This document shows positions 11,400-22,679 of a stretch of DNA of 64,000 bases, in pieces. Made by a program: the position numbers and the translations under genes. This DNA comes from Ischnura elegans (Eukaryota; Arthropoda; Insecta; Odonata; Coenagrionidae): assembly GCF_921293095.1 (NCBI RefSeq), contig NW_025791702.1, forward strand, positions 19,165 through 83,164. The letters are read 5' to 3'. Within the stretch, counting starts at the first letter, position 1; every line of letters starts with the position of its first letter. The notes under the pieces were generated by a model. That model made no database searches. It was not told the origin of the DNA and was given only the letters and a program-made list of their open reading frames with translations.

Positions 11400-12190
11400 A
11401 TATTATCAGGAATCACAGAAAGTACGATCGTACAACATGATGTCTCGGCCCGGCATTGACTGGCAAGTAGGAAACAGAATTAAATGGTGGTGAAGCAAAT
11501 TGGAAGTCACGGGAAAATCACACACGGGAAATTTTATGACGCTGGTCGTTCGAAGCAAGGCGTTAAGTTTTCCTTCACTGCTGATTCCGCGGGTTCTTTT
11601 CGTGGACAATTGAATCGTCAATGTTTGCTGGGAGGAGTTCTGACACGTCCGATAGAGCATGCCTACCGAGTGGTGCTCGTTAAAAATTTTTTCGGCAATG
11701 CTACGCGAAGCTCACTTCTCCACGATATTCAGCGAAAGAAATATTTTATCCGAGGAATAAATTGAGGGAGTTCTCTACCGAAACGAGCGAATTACAACAC
11801 CGAGACATTACCGAACCGACCGCGATTGACAATGTGTGTGGGGATAATATCTTTGAAAGCCACGATGGACATGTTTTTCATAATCAATTACAGCTCCGAT
11901 TATTGCACTATTCATTTGTATTCTACAGGCGAGACGCTCATTAATCATTCCTCTCCTTCAAATATTTACCCGGCGTCGGTCTAAACCGTCCGTTGCCATG
12001 CAACTTTAACGACGGCTGTCGACCGCGGACTCCGTTCGTTCGCAGTTTCCTGCGGCTGGTAGAATATTCTTCGATTCTGCGCTCACGTATCTAAAAGATT
12101 TCGCGAAATTTAACGGAACAGAGTCGGACGACAAACACGCTTCGATTGCAATCGCCGTCGCCAATGCATTTCATCACTCTCCTTCGACAC
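11400..12190. other. No gene seen
   Basis: Moderate-GC sequence with short frames (84-93 codons near 11406-11765 on both strands) that show no recognisable domain. No copy of this stretch was noticed elsewhere in the window. Confidence 0.45.
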
Positions 12191-12229
12191 GCTTCCACAC
12201 TAACACTCGCATTTACAATGCACGCTTTC

Positions 12230-12430
12230 ACAAGGAACGAGGCGTTCTAACGGTGACACATAAAATGTTGCTACGGAGTAATAAACAATTACCCGCGTCT
12301 CGTCCTGCGACGCGAGCACTGCCGGAGTACAATCTGCCGCCGACAGATGGCGCGGGGGGGCTCTTCGCAGTCGCTCGCCGTGGACGCCCAGAGCGGAATT
12401 TAAAATGTCGTCTCTCGGTGGGAATTCTAT
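12230..12430. repeat. Relative of unit segment 22.06-22.20 kb
   Basis: The motif-bearing block ending in TCGCAGTCGCTCGCCGTGGA and AGCGGAATTT matches 22130-22195 closely. Frames of about 100 codons overlap here on both strands and are judged spurious. Confidence 0.8.
12340..12354 (+). promoter_or_regulatory. CTCF-like motif CCGACAGATGGCGCG
   Basis: Variant with GGCGC core; positional relative of the motif at 22133. Confidence 0.45.
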
Positions 12431-12599
12431 CCCGGATTGCGACTCGGCGAAAATATGTGACCGCTCTCCGTGACGAACGATTCGTCCACTCATCCGCGGT
12501 CGATAGTCGTGAAATGCGGAGAACAAATGTTGTCACTTACAACAATGTACTATATTTCCAACGACGCGAAGCACGGAACATCCGTCAATAATCCATTCC

Positions 12600-12850
12600 T
12601 CAGACACAGTATCGTTCAAATCGGAACGCGACCGCCTCGGTAATGACCACCTGGCAGTGAAGTGTCTTTCCTCCGCCCGCCATTTGCATTTCATTTCGGC
12701 GTTCCAAGGGAGCGGACCGCTTCCACTCCAGCACACTCCGTGCGGCCAAAGAGGGTGAAGGGCAGGGGGCCGCGAGGCAGGGAACATCTCGACCGCAGGT
12801 GCTCGTCGCGAGACGTTCCTGGCTCTCCAGCATGCATACTTTATATTTTT
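12600..12850. repeat. Relative of unit segment 19.17-19.35 kb
   Basis: TTGCATTTCATTT, AGCGGACC and ACTTC/GCTTC-CACTCC occur in the same order as at 19214-19260. In the unit this segment lies near the left edge, whereas here it follows the 22.1-kb-like segment, so the order of pieces differs between the two loci. Confidence 0.65.
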
Positions 12851-13800
12851 CAAAATCATTCAAAGGTCGGAAAAACCGCTCCAAGCACCTTTTTCACGCG
12901 TCTTCCCCCAATTACTCCGGAACCATTGCGAACCTCTCCGATATCCTTCCAGTTCTCGACACATCATCACATTCCGTGCTTTCGCTGTGAATTTCACGTC
13001 TTCATCACGTATTTCAGTCGCCCAAAAAATTTTCGAAAGTCGCCCCTACCACTTCGGCAAACTTTTTTTCGCCCAACTTTTCCATTTAACGCGCCGTGAA
13101 CGATCGCATTCGCTTCGAATTTTTAAAATTAACGTTCCGCATGTTAATATTCATTTTCCTGCTTAATTACGACCACGTCCGACTGCATCTTATAATTTTC
13201 CACGAATTTCCAAAGTCCTCCCGAAACGTGGCGACGAATTTTTTTCGATGGTTTTCATTTTTTTACTCCTCAACGGTACACTCTGACGCCGAATCTTTTC
13301 CATTTTCGTAAATAACACAACATCGTACGTTTCAGCCATTTATTTCGTTCTCTCCAGACCTCATCTACATATTTTCCACGATTTTCGAAAGTGAAGGCGA
13401 AACATTTTCTTCACATTTTTTTCAAGTTTCTGATATTTTTACCTCCGTTACCTCAAATCTTTCGGGATATCTCGTTCCATTTCCTTTTACTACGAGTACG
13501 GATACACATTACTGCTCGATTCCGTGCCCATACGATGGAATTTACTAATTTTCCACGAATTTCATAGGTCGACGCGTACTAAATTTCACCGACTCTTTTC
13601 GAGGTTTTTAATTTTTTGATGCACTTTTGCTACCTTTTCTTCCCATTTTCTTTACGCATTCGTAAAGAACAATAAATTCCACGCTTTCCTGAATTTTTTC
13701 ACGACGACCGAACGCATTCTTCTAATGTCGAGTGAATTTCAAAGGTTTCCGACACTAATTTCGCCGTTCCTTTCCCATCGATTTTTCACGTTCCAACGCA
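12850..13800. repeat. ~177-bp tandem repeat (family B)
   Basis: The block CACGAATTTCNNAGGTC recurs, degenerate, near 13006, 13201, 13377, 13554 and 13732 (spacings 195, 176, 177, 178). Each is followed by a T-rich tract and a TTTCG or TTTCC word. An isolated monomer start (TTTCCACGAATTTCATAGGT) also occurs at 54522-54541. The monomers are highly diverged, so this is an old array. Parts of the 7.7-kb unit at 23.0-23.9 kb have a similar layout and may be derived from it. Confidence 0.7.
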
Positions 13801-14119
13801 TCCCGAGACGCGGAGAATATTTTCCTGGAACACGCACGCACGTCACGCGTCCACCCAGTGAACGTGGACCACACGGGAAAATTACACGAATCACCACGAC
13901 TCGATGATGGAGGTTTTGCGCGAAATTGGGCGTAAAAATGCGCCTTTTAAACCCCTCCCGGTGGCAGGGCAGTGCGCATAAATTACGCGGACGTCCACGA
14001 ACAACCCCCACACGATATCCGCCACTGATAACGCCGACATCTTCACACCGGGGGGTCGAAAAAAATTCCCCCCCGAATTTCCGTCACCTCGCAGGGGCAG
14101 TCGACGCAACCCGCATCGC
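13801..14119. other. No gene seen
   Basis: CpG-rich spacer between two tandem repeats. Minus-strand frames of 90 and 140 codons are compositional. No motif could be supported. Confidence 0.45.
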
Positions 14120-14830
14120 ACCCACATGCAATTTACCCATTGCAACATGCGGGATTTGCTCGAATCGCTCCGATTCGCTCCGATACCGTCCGATTTCGTT
14201 CCCACAAGTCTCGAATGGATTCTAACGCAGCAATCGTTTCCATTCCGGAAGATCAGAGCGATATCTCGAATTTTTTTTCTCGCCACTTTAACACGGGAAA
14301 CCCCATTGAGCATGGTGGATTTGCTCGCGTCGCTCCCATTCGCTCGTTTACCGTCCGATTAGCCAATCACGTGTCCCCAATCGATTCTAACGACGTAATC
14401 GTTTCCATTCCAGAAGATCAGAGCGATATCTCGAATTTTTTTTTTCAGAAATTTTAACATGGGATTCCCTATACAAGCACCCCGGATTTGCTCGCGACCT
14501 CGTAATTCCGCCGTTTCTCGTTTGTTTCCCTTCCCACAAGTCCACGGGCGACTCTTGTGACGTCATCGTTTCGATTCCCGAAGATCAGAGCGATATCTCG
14601 TCTCTTTCCGAGTCAAAAATTTTACATGGGAAAGGGTACCCGCTTGGCCGCGATTTGCTCGTGACGTCATAAATCGCTCGATTCTCTTTTGTTTCGCTTC
14701 CTTCCGGTTCGTGAGCGACTCTGATACGCCAATCGTTTAAATTCCAGAAGATCTCTGCGATATCTCCAGTATTTCCGATCGCATTTTTTTACCCGGGAAA
14801 TCCCATAAGAGCGTTCCCGAAGTCGCACTC
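14120..14830. repeat. ~166-bp tandem repeat (family C)
   Basis: The block GATCAGAGCGATATCTCG begins at 14251, 14416 and 14583, with a diverged copy at 14750. The companion block GGATTTGCTCG lies at 14152, 14317, 14484 and about 14651. Both give spacings of 165-167. The unit also contains an ATCGTTTNCATTCC block. Two monomers contain a perfect cAMP-response-element-like octamer TGACGTCA (14558-14565 and 14662-14669). Open frames of 78-105 codons here are repeat sequence. Confidence 0.88.
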
Positions 14831-15165
14831 GAAGACGTTTTTCGATTGTTTTCCATCGAAAAATCGCCATTTTTGAATAATTCTCCGGAATTAAAATATA
14901 ATTTTCGTTACTTACGAAATTTAAATTGCCATTCTGTAAAGACAGCATTTTCCGTCAGGAAACAAGCACTCCATCTGCAAAAAAAACATCTTTTCATAAG
15001 TTATATTCGTACCTTCCAGTATTCATTTCAAATATTTTTCATTAGTTAATCATAATTATCATTAATTACAACTTTATTATTTTTTCATTCTCTTTCAGCT
15101 TTTCTTTACGAAATATTATTTCATTCTCGTCGATGAAAGCAATGGGAAACAATCGTCCGTATGAC
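14831..15165. other. AT-rich spacer, no gene seen
   Basis: AT content rises sharply just downstream of the H3 pseudogene's 3' end. No ORF with a recognisable domain. Confidence 0.5.
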
Positions 15166-15169
15166 GTCT

Positions 15170-15185
15170 AGTCCTGAAAAGGACT
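15170..15185 (-). terminator. Histone mRNA 3' stem-loop of the H3 pseudogene
   Basis: On the minus strand the sequence is AGTCCT-TTTC-AGGACT: a perfect 6-bp stem with a 4-base loop, the architecture recognised by stem-loop binding protein in replication-dependent histone mRNAs. The usual outermost G-C pair is replaced by A-T, keeping pairing. It lies about 40 bases beyond the H3 stop codon, the normal place. Confidence 0.8.
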
Positions 15186-15225
15186 TTTGTTTTTGTGCCG
15201 ACGAGAAGTCGACAGCGACGACGAT

Positions 15226-15614
15226 CTAAGCGCGCTCTCCGCGGATACGGCGTGCCAGCTGGATGTCCTTTGGTGCACGATGGTGACGCGCTCGGCGTGG
15301 ATGGCGCACAGGTTGGTGTCCTCGAAAAGACCCACGAGGTAGGCCTCGGACGCCTCCTGCAGAGCCATGACGGCGGAGCTCTGGAAGCGGAGGTCGGTCT
15401 TCAAGTCCTGGGCGATCTCACGGACCAATGGGCGCTGGAAGGGCAGCTTGCGGATCAGAGTGCTCTTCTGGTGTCATCTCTTTCTGATCTCTCGGAGGGC
15501 CACGGTACCTGTGGGGCTTCTTCACTCCACCGGTGGCCTCTTGCGAGCGGCCTCGGTGGCCAGCTGCTTCCTGGGGGCGGTCGACTTACGGGCTGTCTGC
15601 TTGGTACGTGCCAT
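15226..15614 (-). pseudogene. Histone H3 pseudogene
   Basis: Histone H3 forms the (H3-H4)2 tetramer core of the nucleosome. The minus strand starts with ATG at 15614 and reads [12 protein letters not shown], then lacks G12-G13-K14. It resumes APRKQLAT, has K23E, and loses frame after ARK through a ~7-base deletion. A second deletion of 11 bases lies between two GGTACC copies, and a TGA stop follows near the REIR region. A clean stretch [20 protein letters not shown] and onward through the alpha-2 helix follows, with F78L, K115E and M120V and an extra proline before LVRE. A 2-base insertion after VTIV shifts the last ~15 residues out of frame; the ancestral stop is TAG at 15228-15226. No intact H3 could be made. 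It diverges from an H4 pseudogene 180 bp away, the usual insect arrangement. Confidence 0.92.
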
Positions 15615-16106
<492 letters not shown>

Positions 16107-16165
16107 ATTTCCATCGCGGCAGCAGCCCATTACATCTGGCAGCTGCAGCATCATCGAATGACAAA

Positions 16166-16195
16166 GGTCCTTTTCGGGACCATAGAAAGTGCAGG
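16166..16195 (+). terminator. Histone mRNA 3' stem-loop and downstream element of H4
   Basis: GGTCCT-TTTC-GGGACC (16166-16181) is the 16-nt replication-dependent histone stem-loop, with the innermost pair a T-G wobble. It is preceded by ACAAA and followed by a purine-rich AGAAAGTG stretch resembling the U7 snRNA-binding histone downstream element. It lies 60 bases after the stop codon. Confidence 0.85.
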
Positions 16196-16399
16196 ATATT
16201 ATTTGCCATTGCTTAAACTTCCGTTCGGAAAGTGGTCCGATTATCACTTACGGTTATCGATTTTCACTCGCCCCGTCGATTTCGAATCGCCTTCGTGCTC
16301 TTCCGTCGATTCCGCTTCGTTGGCGGCTTTTACGACTGCTTTCGGAGTGATGACGTCATTGGTGGGGTGAACGTCGTTTCGATGACTGACGATCCAAAC

Positions 16400-17270
16400 A
16401 CGTGCCAAAGTATCGAAAGTATCGAGAATCGACGTTTTCTAGCAATTTCGATTCTCTCGAGCCCAAAATATCGATGCTATGGCCGATAATTATCGAAAAA
16501 TTTAAATTGCGAATTCAGATGTTTTGACCAATAGAGTATCGGCAGAGTGTATTAAAACTCGCCACCGACACAGAGTATCGATGAGAACATCGATACTTTG
16601 CCCATAATTGAGGTAAGAATGAATATTACGTGCACTTTTCGAAGGGGCGAAACTCGATGTTCCCCGCTTCGATTGTTATCGAAATGGATTCTATCGAATA
16701 TACATTGAATCAAATTGTATCGATATGCTCGAATATCGATCTCGATATCGATACTTTTACCAAAAATTGTGTCCAAAGTCAGCACTTTTGTGTCATAGGT
16801 ACGCTATTACGGATCAAAAATATCGATGTTGCAAACGACAAAGGTACCGTTTGTCGACTGAAATGTGTACACCTACCGTTGTTCTTTATTATTGTTTATT
16901 CAAATTGACAATTTCATGTATGCATGGCTAGAAAATAAATTCCAAAGTCGACACTTTCGCAAAAATGCATCTTTCAATGTCCAACATTTGTTATCGAAAA
17001 ATCGATATTTCGAGCACCGATCGAATCGATTTTTAGATATTATCTAAAGGTACCGTCAGTCTTTAGTATCGAAAGGCATCGAAATCGATTCTTATATCGA
17101 TACTTTTCTCAGGAAAAAAACTTAAAATCGCAATATTCGCAGAATTTTTTTCAGAGTTTTCGAGATCGATTTATTCGATACTTTGACTATGGAAAGTATC
17201 GATTCTCAATTTTATCGATAGAATATCCACCTTATTGCATGGCTACGTATCGATATCGATACCATGACCG
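16400..17270. promoter_or_regulatory. TATCGATA motif cluster (DRE/BEAF-like)
   Basis: Exact TATCGATA occurs at 16718, 16746, 17095, 17213, 17248 and 17254, the last two overlapping, among many further ATCGAT and TATCGA words. Chance would give about one per 65 kb. In Drosophila this octamer is the DNA-replication-related element bound by DREF, and its CGATA half is bound by the boundary protein BEAF-32. Here the words are embedded in a degenerate repeat (for example ATCGATACTTT recurring), so they may reflect an old satellite rather than a regulatory element. Part of it (16637-16710) is related to 8429-8510. Confidence 0.55.
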
Positions 17271-17280
17271 ATAGTTTACT

Positions 17281-18450
17281 CAGATAAAAAATCTAAATTC
17301 TGAACTTTCGCAACCATTTTTTCCATGTTGCCGATTCCAGATTGATGCAGCCGCACGAGACGATCGTTAACGTCATTTCCTTGTAATGACCCATTTGCAA
17401 CCAAGGGCACTTTGCCACTCAGAAAACTGGTGGGACAGTTTCTCTTACCGTCAAACCGTTTCTCCCTCATTCCACCTTTTTCAGCTGCACTCCATATTCC
17501 ACGTTGGCTTCACATTGTAATCCATCTTCGAAAGCCTCTACTTTGTCACGGAAGGTCCGCGCTTCCGCTGTCTTCCTTTCCGAAACTGCAACATTTCTGA
17601 AAACTAACTCTTACAGATCCATTTCCGAAACTGATGCTTTTGAAATGGAAATTTTTTATGCGCCGTTGATGCTCAATTTCATTCCTGTATGACATTTAAA
17701 TCCAAATTGTTACAAAGTCAGATAGTGAACTATCGAATCTAATCACCGAATGAGAATAAAATTCTTCAAAAGCCATACATATCTTCGCCAACGGCCATAC
17801 CACGTTGAATCCTTATGAGAACGAATTACAAGATATTCACCACATTCATGCGTTGAACGATGTGCGTTGCATTTTCTTTCACGTGAAATGGCAGTACTCC
17901 CACTTCCTTCAAGTGAAACTATTGAAACACGCACCTTCAGTTTTTCCATTTAACTTAACTTTATCGCGCCTTTGTGCAGTCCATTCCATTTCTTCCGTAT
18001 TCTTCGCGCAAGATACTTACATCGTACATACTGAAAGAAATCATTTCGCTCGAGTGAATTCCGTAAGTAAAGTAAATTACATCTCATCAACGAAACGTTG
18101 GTGATTACAGCGGAAAATATATTGTTCCACGAACGATCGATACAACTCTTTTAATTCACCACTCTTGGATAACATATTTCTGTTCCTAAGTTGTTACATT
18201 CGTTATGTCATTCGTAGAGAAACCGCGCTTAAAACAGTCAAGCCCAGAACTTAAATAAAATAATGTATCGCCGAACAATACATTTCTCGAATGTATTCCT
18301 TGAGAGAACTGCTTTTCCTGTCCGCATTCCATAATGCTCCATTTCCAGCGAATCCATTTTTAAAATTAAATGCATACCTAACATAATTTCGATCGAATTT
18401 TTATTCTTGAACTCTTTAAAAAATATTTTAACTCAGCTACCACTACCTAT
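17281..18450. other. No gene seen
   Basis: Moderately AT-rich, apparently single-copy within the window. Frames up to 99 codons (17805-18104 plus) show no recognisable domain. No RNA gene found. Confidence 0.5.
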
Positions 18451-18452
18451 GC

Positions 18453-18866
18453 ATTGCCAGAATATGTCGAGAAAAATTCTTTTAATAAAGACGAAGGTCA
18501 ATTTGTGAAATGCTTTCAACGATTACTATTCTCCTGTTAGATTTCCTTGGAACGAAAATTAATTCACTGCGTAGTAATTAAAACCCTGCTACGTGCGATT
18601 CCCTTCATTAACGGGATCGGCTATTATTACTGCGGATCATTCATCATTCCTTTTCTTACACGTGTGTAGCGTCAAAAGATGGAAGATACAAACGACGTAA
18701 TGTCAGCTGTCACTGACAAACTTGCAACAAAGTAATAATATTATCTCGTCATCCGCCTCCCGGGACAAGTATTGCATCGTGAGTGCTCAAAAAGTAAGAC
18801 GCGCTGCCGCTAGATGGTGCGGGGGAGGCCACTCCGCAGTCCGGTGCCTGCCTCGCCGGGCGCGTG
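18453..18866. repeat. Left flank of the 7.7-kb array
   Basis: Present once here and again, diverged, at 10480-10810, but absent before units 2-4. It therefore preserves the ancestral left junction of the array. The array proper begins at CAAACACAAG (18867). Confidence 0.8.
18807..18821 (+). promoter_or_regulatory. CTCF-like motif CCGCTAGATGGTGCG
   Basis: Full consensus, 46 bases before the start of unit 1, followed by a G run; its relative is at 10743. Confidence 0.5.
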
Positions 18867-20169
18867 CAAACACAAGTTTGAAAGTTCGATTCCCCCGAGG
18901 GAGAGCGCACCCCGGCTATTGTTTACGACCGAGGTCAACAATGCCAATGCATCCGCTGTCGAGTCCTCGGATCTTGACTGTCTCGAACGATTACTATTAA
19001 TGACAGCAATGGCACATAGCCTTTTCGTCCGAAGACGCAAAGCTTGCGTCCGTTTCGCACGTAAAATCACTTATAAATTCAATCCATGAACACATCATTG
19101 TAAACCTGCACATTTCTCTCATTTCTCATCGTTGGTGAATGTTAATTTTGACTGAAGGAAAATAAATCCGGGCAATGCTATTAACTGCCGACCACCGAGC
19201 GTCGCTCGGCGTATTGCATTTCATTTTCGCGTTCATAACTAGCGGACCACTTCGACTCCCATACGAATTGAGTTCCTGCAAGTCTCGACACGCACACTGA
19301 CTAGGCAGCCGGTATCGGGGGTGTCGAGCCTGGAGAAAAGCAAAACAAAATGCTGTCGTCCGAACTTGCGTGTCATGCGATGGATAAAATTGTGCTCCCG
19401 GAACATGAAGGACGCAATTTCTTTCTTTCATTATGTCTCGTTTACGTTGTAATGGCACGCTTGCAATCGGTTAAACGGACAAAGCTTGCAGATGCATTCG
19501 AGAAATATATTAATCGCGGAGTTGTTTCGTGAACGATTCATTACATCAATTCAATTACAGATTTATTGTAACAGTTACTCATCAAACGCACGACGTCCTA
19601 TCAAAGACAATGAAACGCAAACGTACGATACTTACTATCGATACTAAATTCGCAACAATAAGAATTTTTCAATGCAAGCAATTAGTAGTGGAACACTTCC
19701 CACACGCAAATCGGTGCAACAACTTCAGCGTTCGTACTTGTCGAAACAATTGAAAACAACAGCAATGAAACCAGCAAACACCCGGTTGCTAAGGATAATT
19801 AGCACGTCAACAATCACATTTCTCATTCCCTTTCCCAGGAAAGACCAGCGATAAAAAAGTTTGATGTAATGAAATCGAGTAATTATCACCCATGGCGAAA
19901 GCTATTTCAGTTTCGAGCCCCTACGGTTACCTCGTAACAATCAGTAACGCATTGCAAGAGCACAGTTTACATTTTTTCCCGAAAATCATAACACATGCGG
20001 TGTGCGAAAATGTGTGTGGAGGACTTAAAATAGTCTTCGACGCTTTGCACAATGCGTTCACACATTTCCGATAACCAACGCTGGACATAATTTTGCAAAA
20101 TCACAAATAAACTTGCGTATGAGTGCCGCTACTTACAACATTTCACGGTTTCCATTCAATCATATGACA

Positions 20170-21430
20170 ATGGCGTTTTGCTGGTCTCCAATTTCACGAG
20201 TCTGAGGAAACGTTTGTGATTTTACGTTTTACAATTAATTCCTTTTCTATATCCGATAAAATTCTTTCGGCCTCCGTGATGCTAACACTACGCTTTTCAA
20301 GTCACATGTCAACTTAACACAGCATTACCATGGAATGTTATCGTTGCCCTAATTAATTATGAAGTTTCGCTGCCAAGAAGTTATGAAATATCACACAAGG
20401 AATTATATTCGGACGAAAGGAAATTTAACAATAATCAACGCCGTCTGACAGTGGAAATGCGATGTGCACTATTTAACATCGCTAACTGCTTTCACAACAG
20501 CGGTCCAAATACATAGCATTACACTTATTATTAATCCGGATCTGCCAATGTACATGACTTCACATATGCAGAGTAAACAACCACGATGTAACACCGTTAA
20601 CACTTCAATTAAACTTTACCGTAGTTAATTTTGTGACACCAAACAATCAGTTGCTAAGGGAAACATTCGCGAAAAATATTCTTCCTTCAACTCTTTCGTC
20701 AACATTTTTAACAACGCACTTTGCCTAAGATACATAGTGCAAGGGGAAACCATCAACGTCTTAGCACATTCAATGGCAAACACTTTTAAATTATGCCACG
20801 ATTCACTCAACTTGTTACAATTAAGGACGCCACGACTAATTTCTGTTTTCTTACGATGCACAATTACACCCTGGGATCAATCAACCGTCAAACAGTGTAT
20901 TAATCACATCACAGTTTACTTTTCTACGCAAAAGAGAAAGCCAAGGAATAACACAGACAACGAATATGAATGTGAAGAGTGTGAAAATAAGTAATAGCGT
21001 ACTTACTCGGCTCTTCGGCTGTGGATCACAATCGCCATCGCTGTTGTCAACACACTTATTGCCGTACATTTCAATAACTTTTCCTATGCATCCAGCGACA
21101 CAGACACTTTCACTCCTTTCCTCACGTTTGCTGATCGTCACGAAGAACACTACAGAACCGGCGTTATGTCAGTTACCGCTGTTAACATGCAACAATTATC
21201 ACTGACATTAATTACTCGCGACGTCTTCTCACGACAGCTGCCGCAGCAAGAGCGATCGAGGAGTAATACAGAATCCGCCGCTAGATGGTGCGGGGGGAAC
21301 CTCCAGCAGTCCACTAAGCGCATCTCAGTTGGGAATTTGGAATCGCCCGTGGGAAAGCAATTGGGATAATTATTCGCAACGCAGCGGCAATATGAGAATC
21401 CTTGCCATACCTAATGAACCATCGATTGTC
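20170..21430. repeat. Segment X1 within unit 1
   Basis: Diverged sister of X2 (21520-22200). The two share ATTCCTTTTCTATATCCGAT-like, TGCCCTAATTA, AAGGAATTA, ACAGAACCGGCGTTATGTCA and motif-bearing blocks. X1 has about 700 bases (20445-21135) that X2 lacks. A minus-strand frame at 20881-21150 encodes a hydrophobic stretch but starts at GTG and is broken in the 52-kb relative. Copies lie at 27.89-29.15, 35.61-36.87 and 43.32-44.58 kb. Confidence 0.8.
21278..21292 (+). promoter_or_regulatory. CTCF-like motif CCGCTAGATGGTGCG
   Basis: In segment X1 of unit 1, followed by GGGGGAACC. Confidence 0.5.
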
Positions 21431-21519
21431 AATTGTCGTGAACTATTAATGTTCTCGACAACAAAGGCAAACCGAACGACCAAATCCTCGCCTTAAATTC
21501 GCAAATAATATCGTTAATT

Positions 21520-22200
21520 AAGCCATGATTCAAGCACAATGTAGTGAACATTTGCATAATTGGAATATAGAGTACTCTTGTAGCTCAAAATATCAACCAA
21601 AACGTACCTCATTATGCAGTCTTACGTGGATTTCGACGATTTCCTAGGGATTTTAAACCAATATTTCAAGTACGGATGCCACTGATATTCGTTTGGCGAA
21701 GGAAATGTTGTAGCAAAGCAATTACTGAAAGGGGCAGTACAATCTGGGAAATGTTTGTGAGTTTGCCTTTGACGTTTCAAAATTAATTCCTCTTTTACGT
21801 CCGATAACATACCTTGGGCTTCGTTATGCTAACACTTCCCTTCTAAATTCACATGTTAAGTTATCACAGCTTACCATGAAACGTTGTCCCTGCCCTAATT
21901 ATTTCCGTTATTCCGCTGCCAACAAAAAATGAAATAGCACAAAAGGAATTACATTCCCACGAAAGGAACGTTAAGAATAACCAACGACGCCTGACGAAGA
22001 ACACTATAGAACCGGCGTTATGTCAGTAACCGCTGATAAACATGCAATAATTATAACTGATATTAATTATTCGCGTCGTCTTCTCACGACGGCTACCGCT
22101 GCAAGAGTGATCGAGTAGTTATTCGGATTCCGCCGATAGATGGCGCGGGGGAGCCTTTTCGCAGTCGCTCGCCGTGGACGTCCACAGCGGAATTTGAAAT
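21520..22200. repeat. Segment X2 within unit 1
   Basis: Second, deleted version of X1: CAACGACGCCTGAC joins directly to GAAGAACACTATAGAACC at about 21993. An undeleted relative of X2 exists at 51085-52450. Copies in units 2-4 lie about 7717 bases apart. Confidence 0.8.
22133..22147 (+). promoter_or_regulatory. CTCF-like motif CCGATAGATGGCGCG
   Basis: GGCGC-core variant in segment X2 of unit 1; followed by GGGGAGCC and the conserved TCGCAGTCGCTCGCCGTGGA. Confidence 0.5.
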
Positions 22201-22279
22201 ATCGAGCTAAGAGAAGATGGAATGATGCAAACAGTGCTTTAGATGGCAATATGTTACGAGGAGGTATGAAGTGCAGGAC

Positions 22280-22450
22280 ATGGTGGGTTACGAGTGGCAG
22301 CTTCTACATGAGATACAGAGGAGATTGAAGGTATTGATGGAACGAGCGATAAGAGAAGATAAGATGATGAAAACAGTGCCATTGATGGCAATATATTACG
22401 AGGAGATTCTATCGTTCTCACGTTACTTCACTTACTTAAACTCACGTTAA
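22280..22450 (+). CDS. Candidate 56-codon small ORF (uncertain)
   Basis: ATG at 22280 to TAA at 22448-22450 gives 56 residues: charged (Y-E-W-Q-L-L-H-E-I-Q-R-R-L-K), then I-R-E-D-K-M-M-K, then an aromatic tail. I do not recognise it. The same frame is intact in all five copies (22280, 29997, 37715, 45433, 52577). The second codon is GTG in unit 1 and ATG elsewhere, and one Ile is Leu in the most diverged copy. The stretch just upstream (22203-22265) is a direct repeat of the ORF's middle (22346-22405) in which the equivalent frame has stops. Copies are so similar that intactness is weak evidence. It may be a relic of a mobile-element protein or chance. Confidence 0.15.
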   Translation: MVGYEWQLLHEIQRRLKVLMERAIREDKMMKTVPLMAIYYEEILSFSRYFTYLNSR

Positions 22451-22625
22451 ACTTGTAATTTCATTATTTTCAAACAGAGCATCATTTTTCTGAGAGGATA
22501 ATCTTTAATATCAACACTGAAATGACGGTTTCATTATCCTTTCGATTTCAGTAGTTTTCATGGGGCTGCTGTGGCCTGTAAGTTGACAAATACCAATCAA
22601 ATATTATACACTTCATCCAAATAAC
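22441..22625. repeat. Block Z, copy a (body of tRNA-headed repeat)
   Basis: CTCACGTTAAACTTGTAATT through TGTGGCCTGTAAGTTGACAA recurs within the same unit at 26045-26225, where it is joined to a tRNA-like head. It also occurs at 52739-52920 and 54628-54810. Here the head is missing. Confidence 0.8.
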
Positions 22626-22679
22626 GCCTTCCCGCATTTAAGATAATCTACGCCAAACATAATTTTGCAAAATCACACA

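Noticed and set aside
20881-21150. 89-codon minus-strand ORF with a hydrophobic segment and cysteines
   Set aside because: It begins at GTG rather than ATG, and the relative at 52.2 kb is interrupted by stops. A GTAAGTA donor-like word is conserved at its middle, but that alone does not support a gene.
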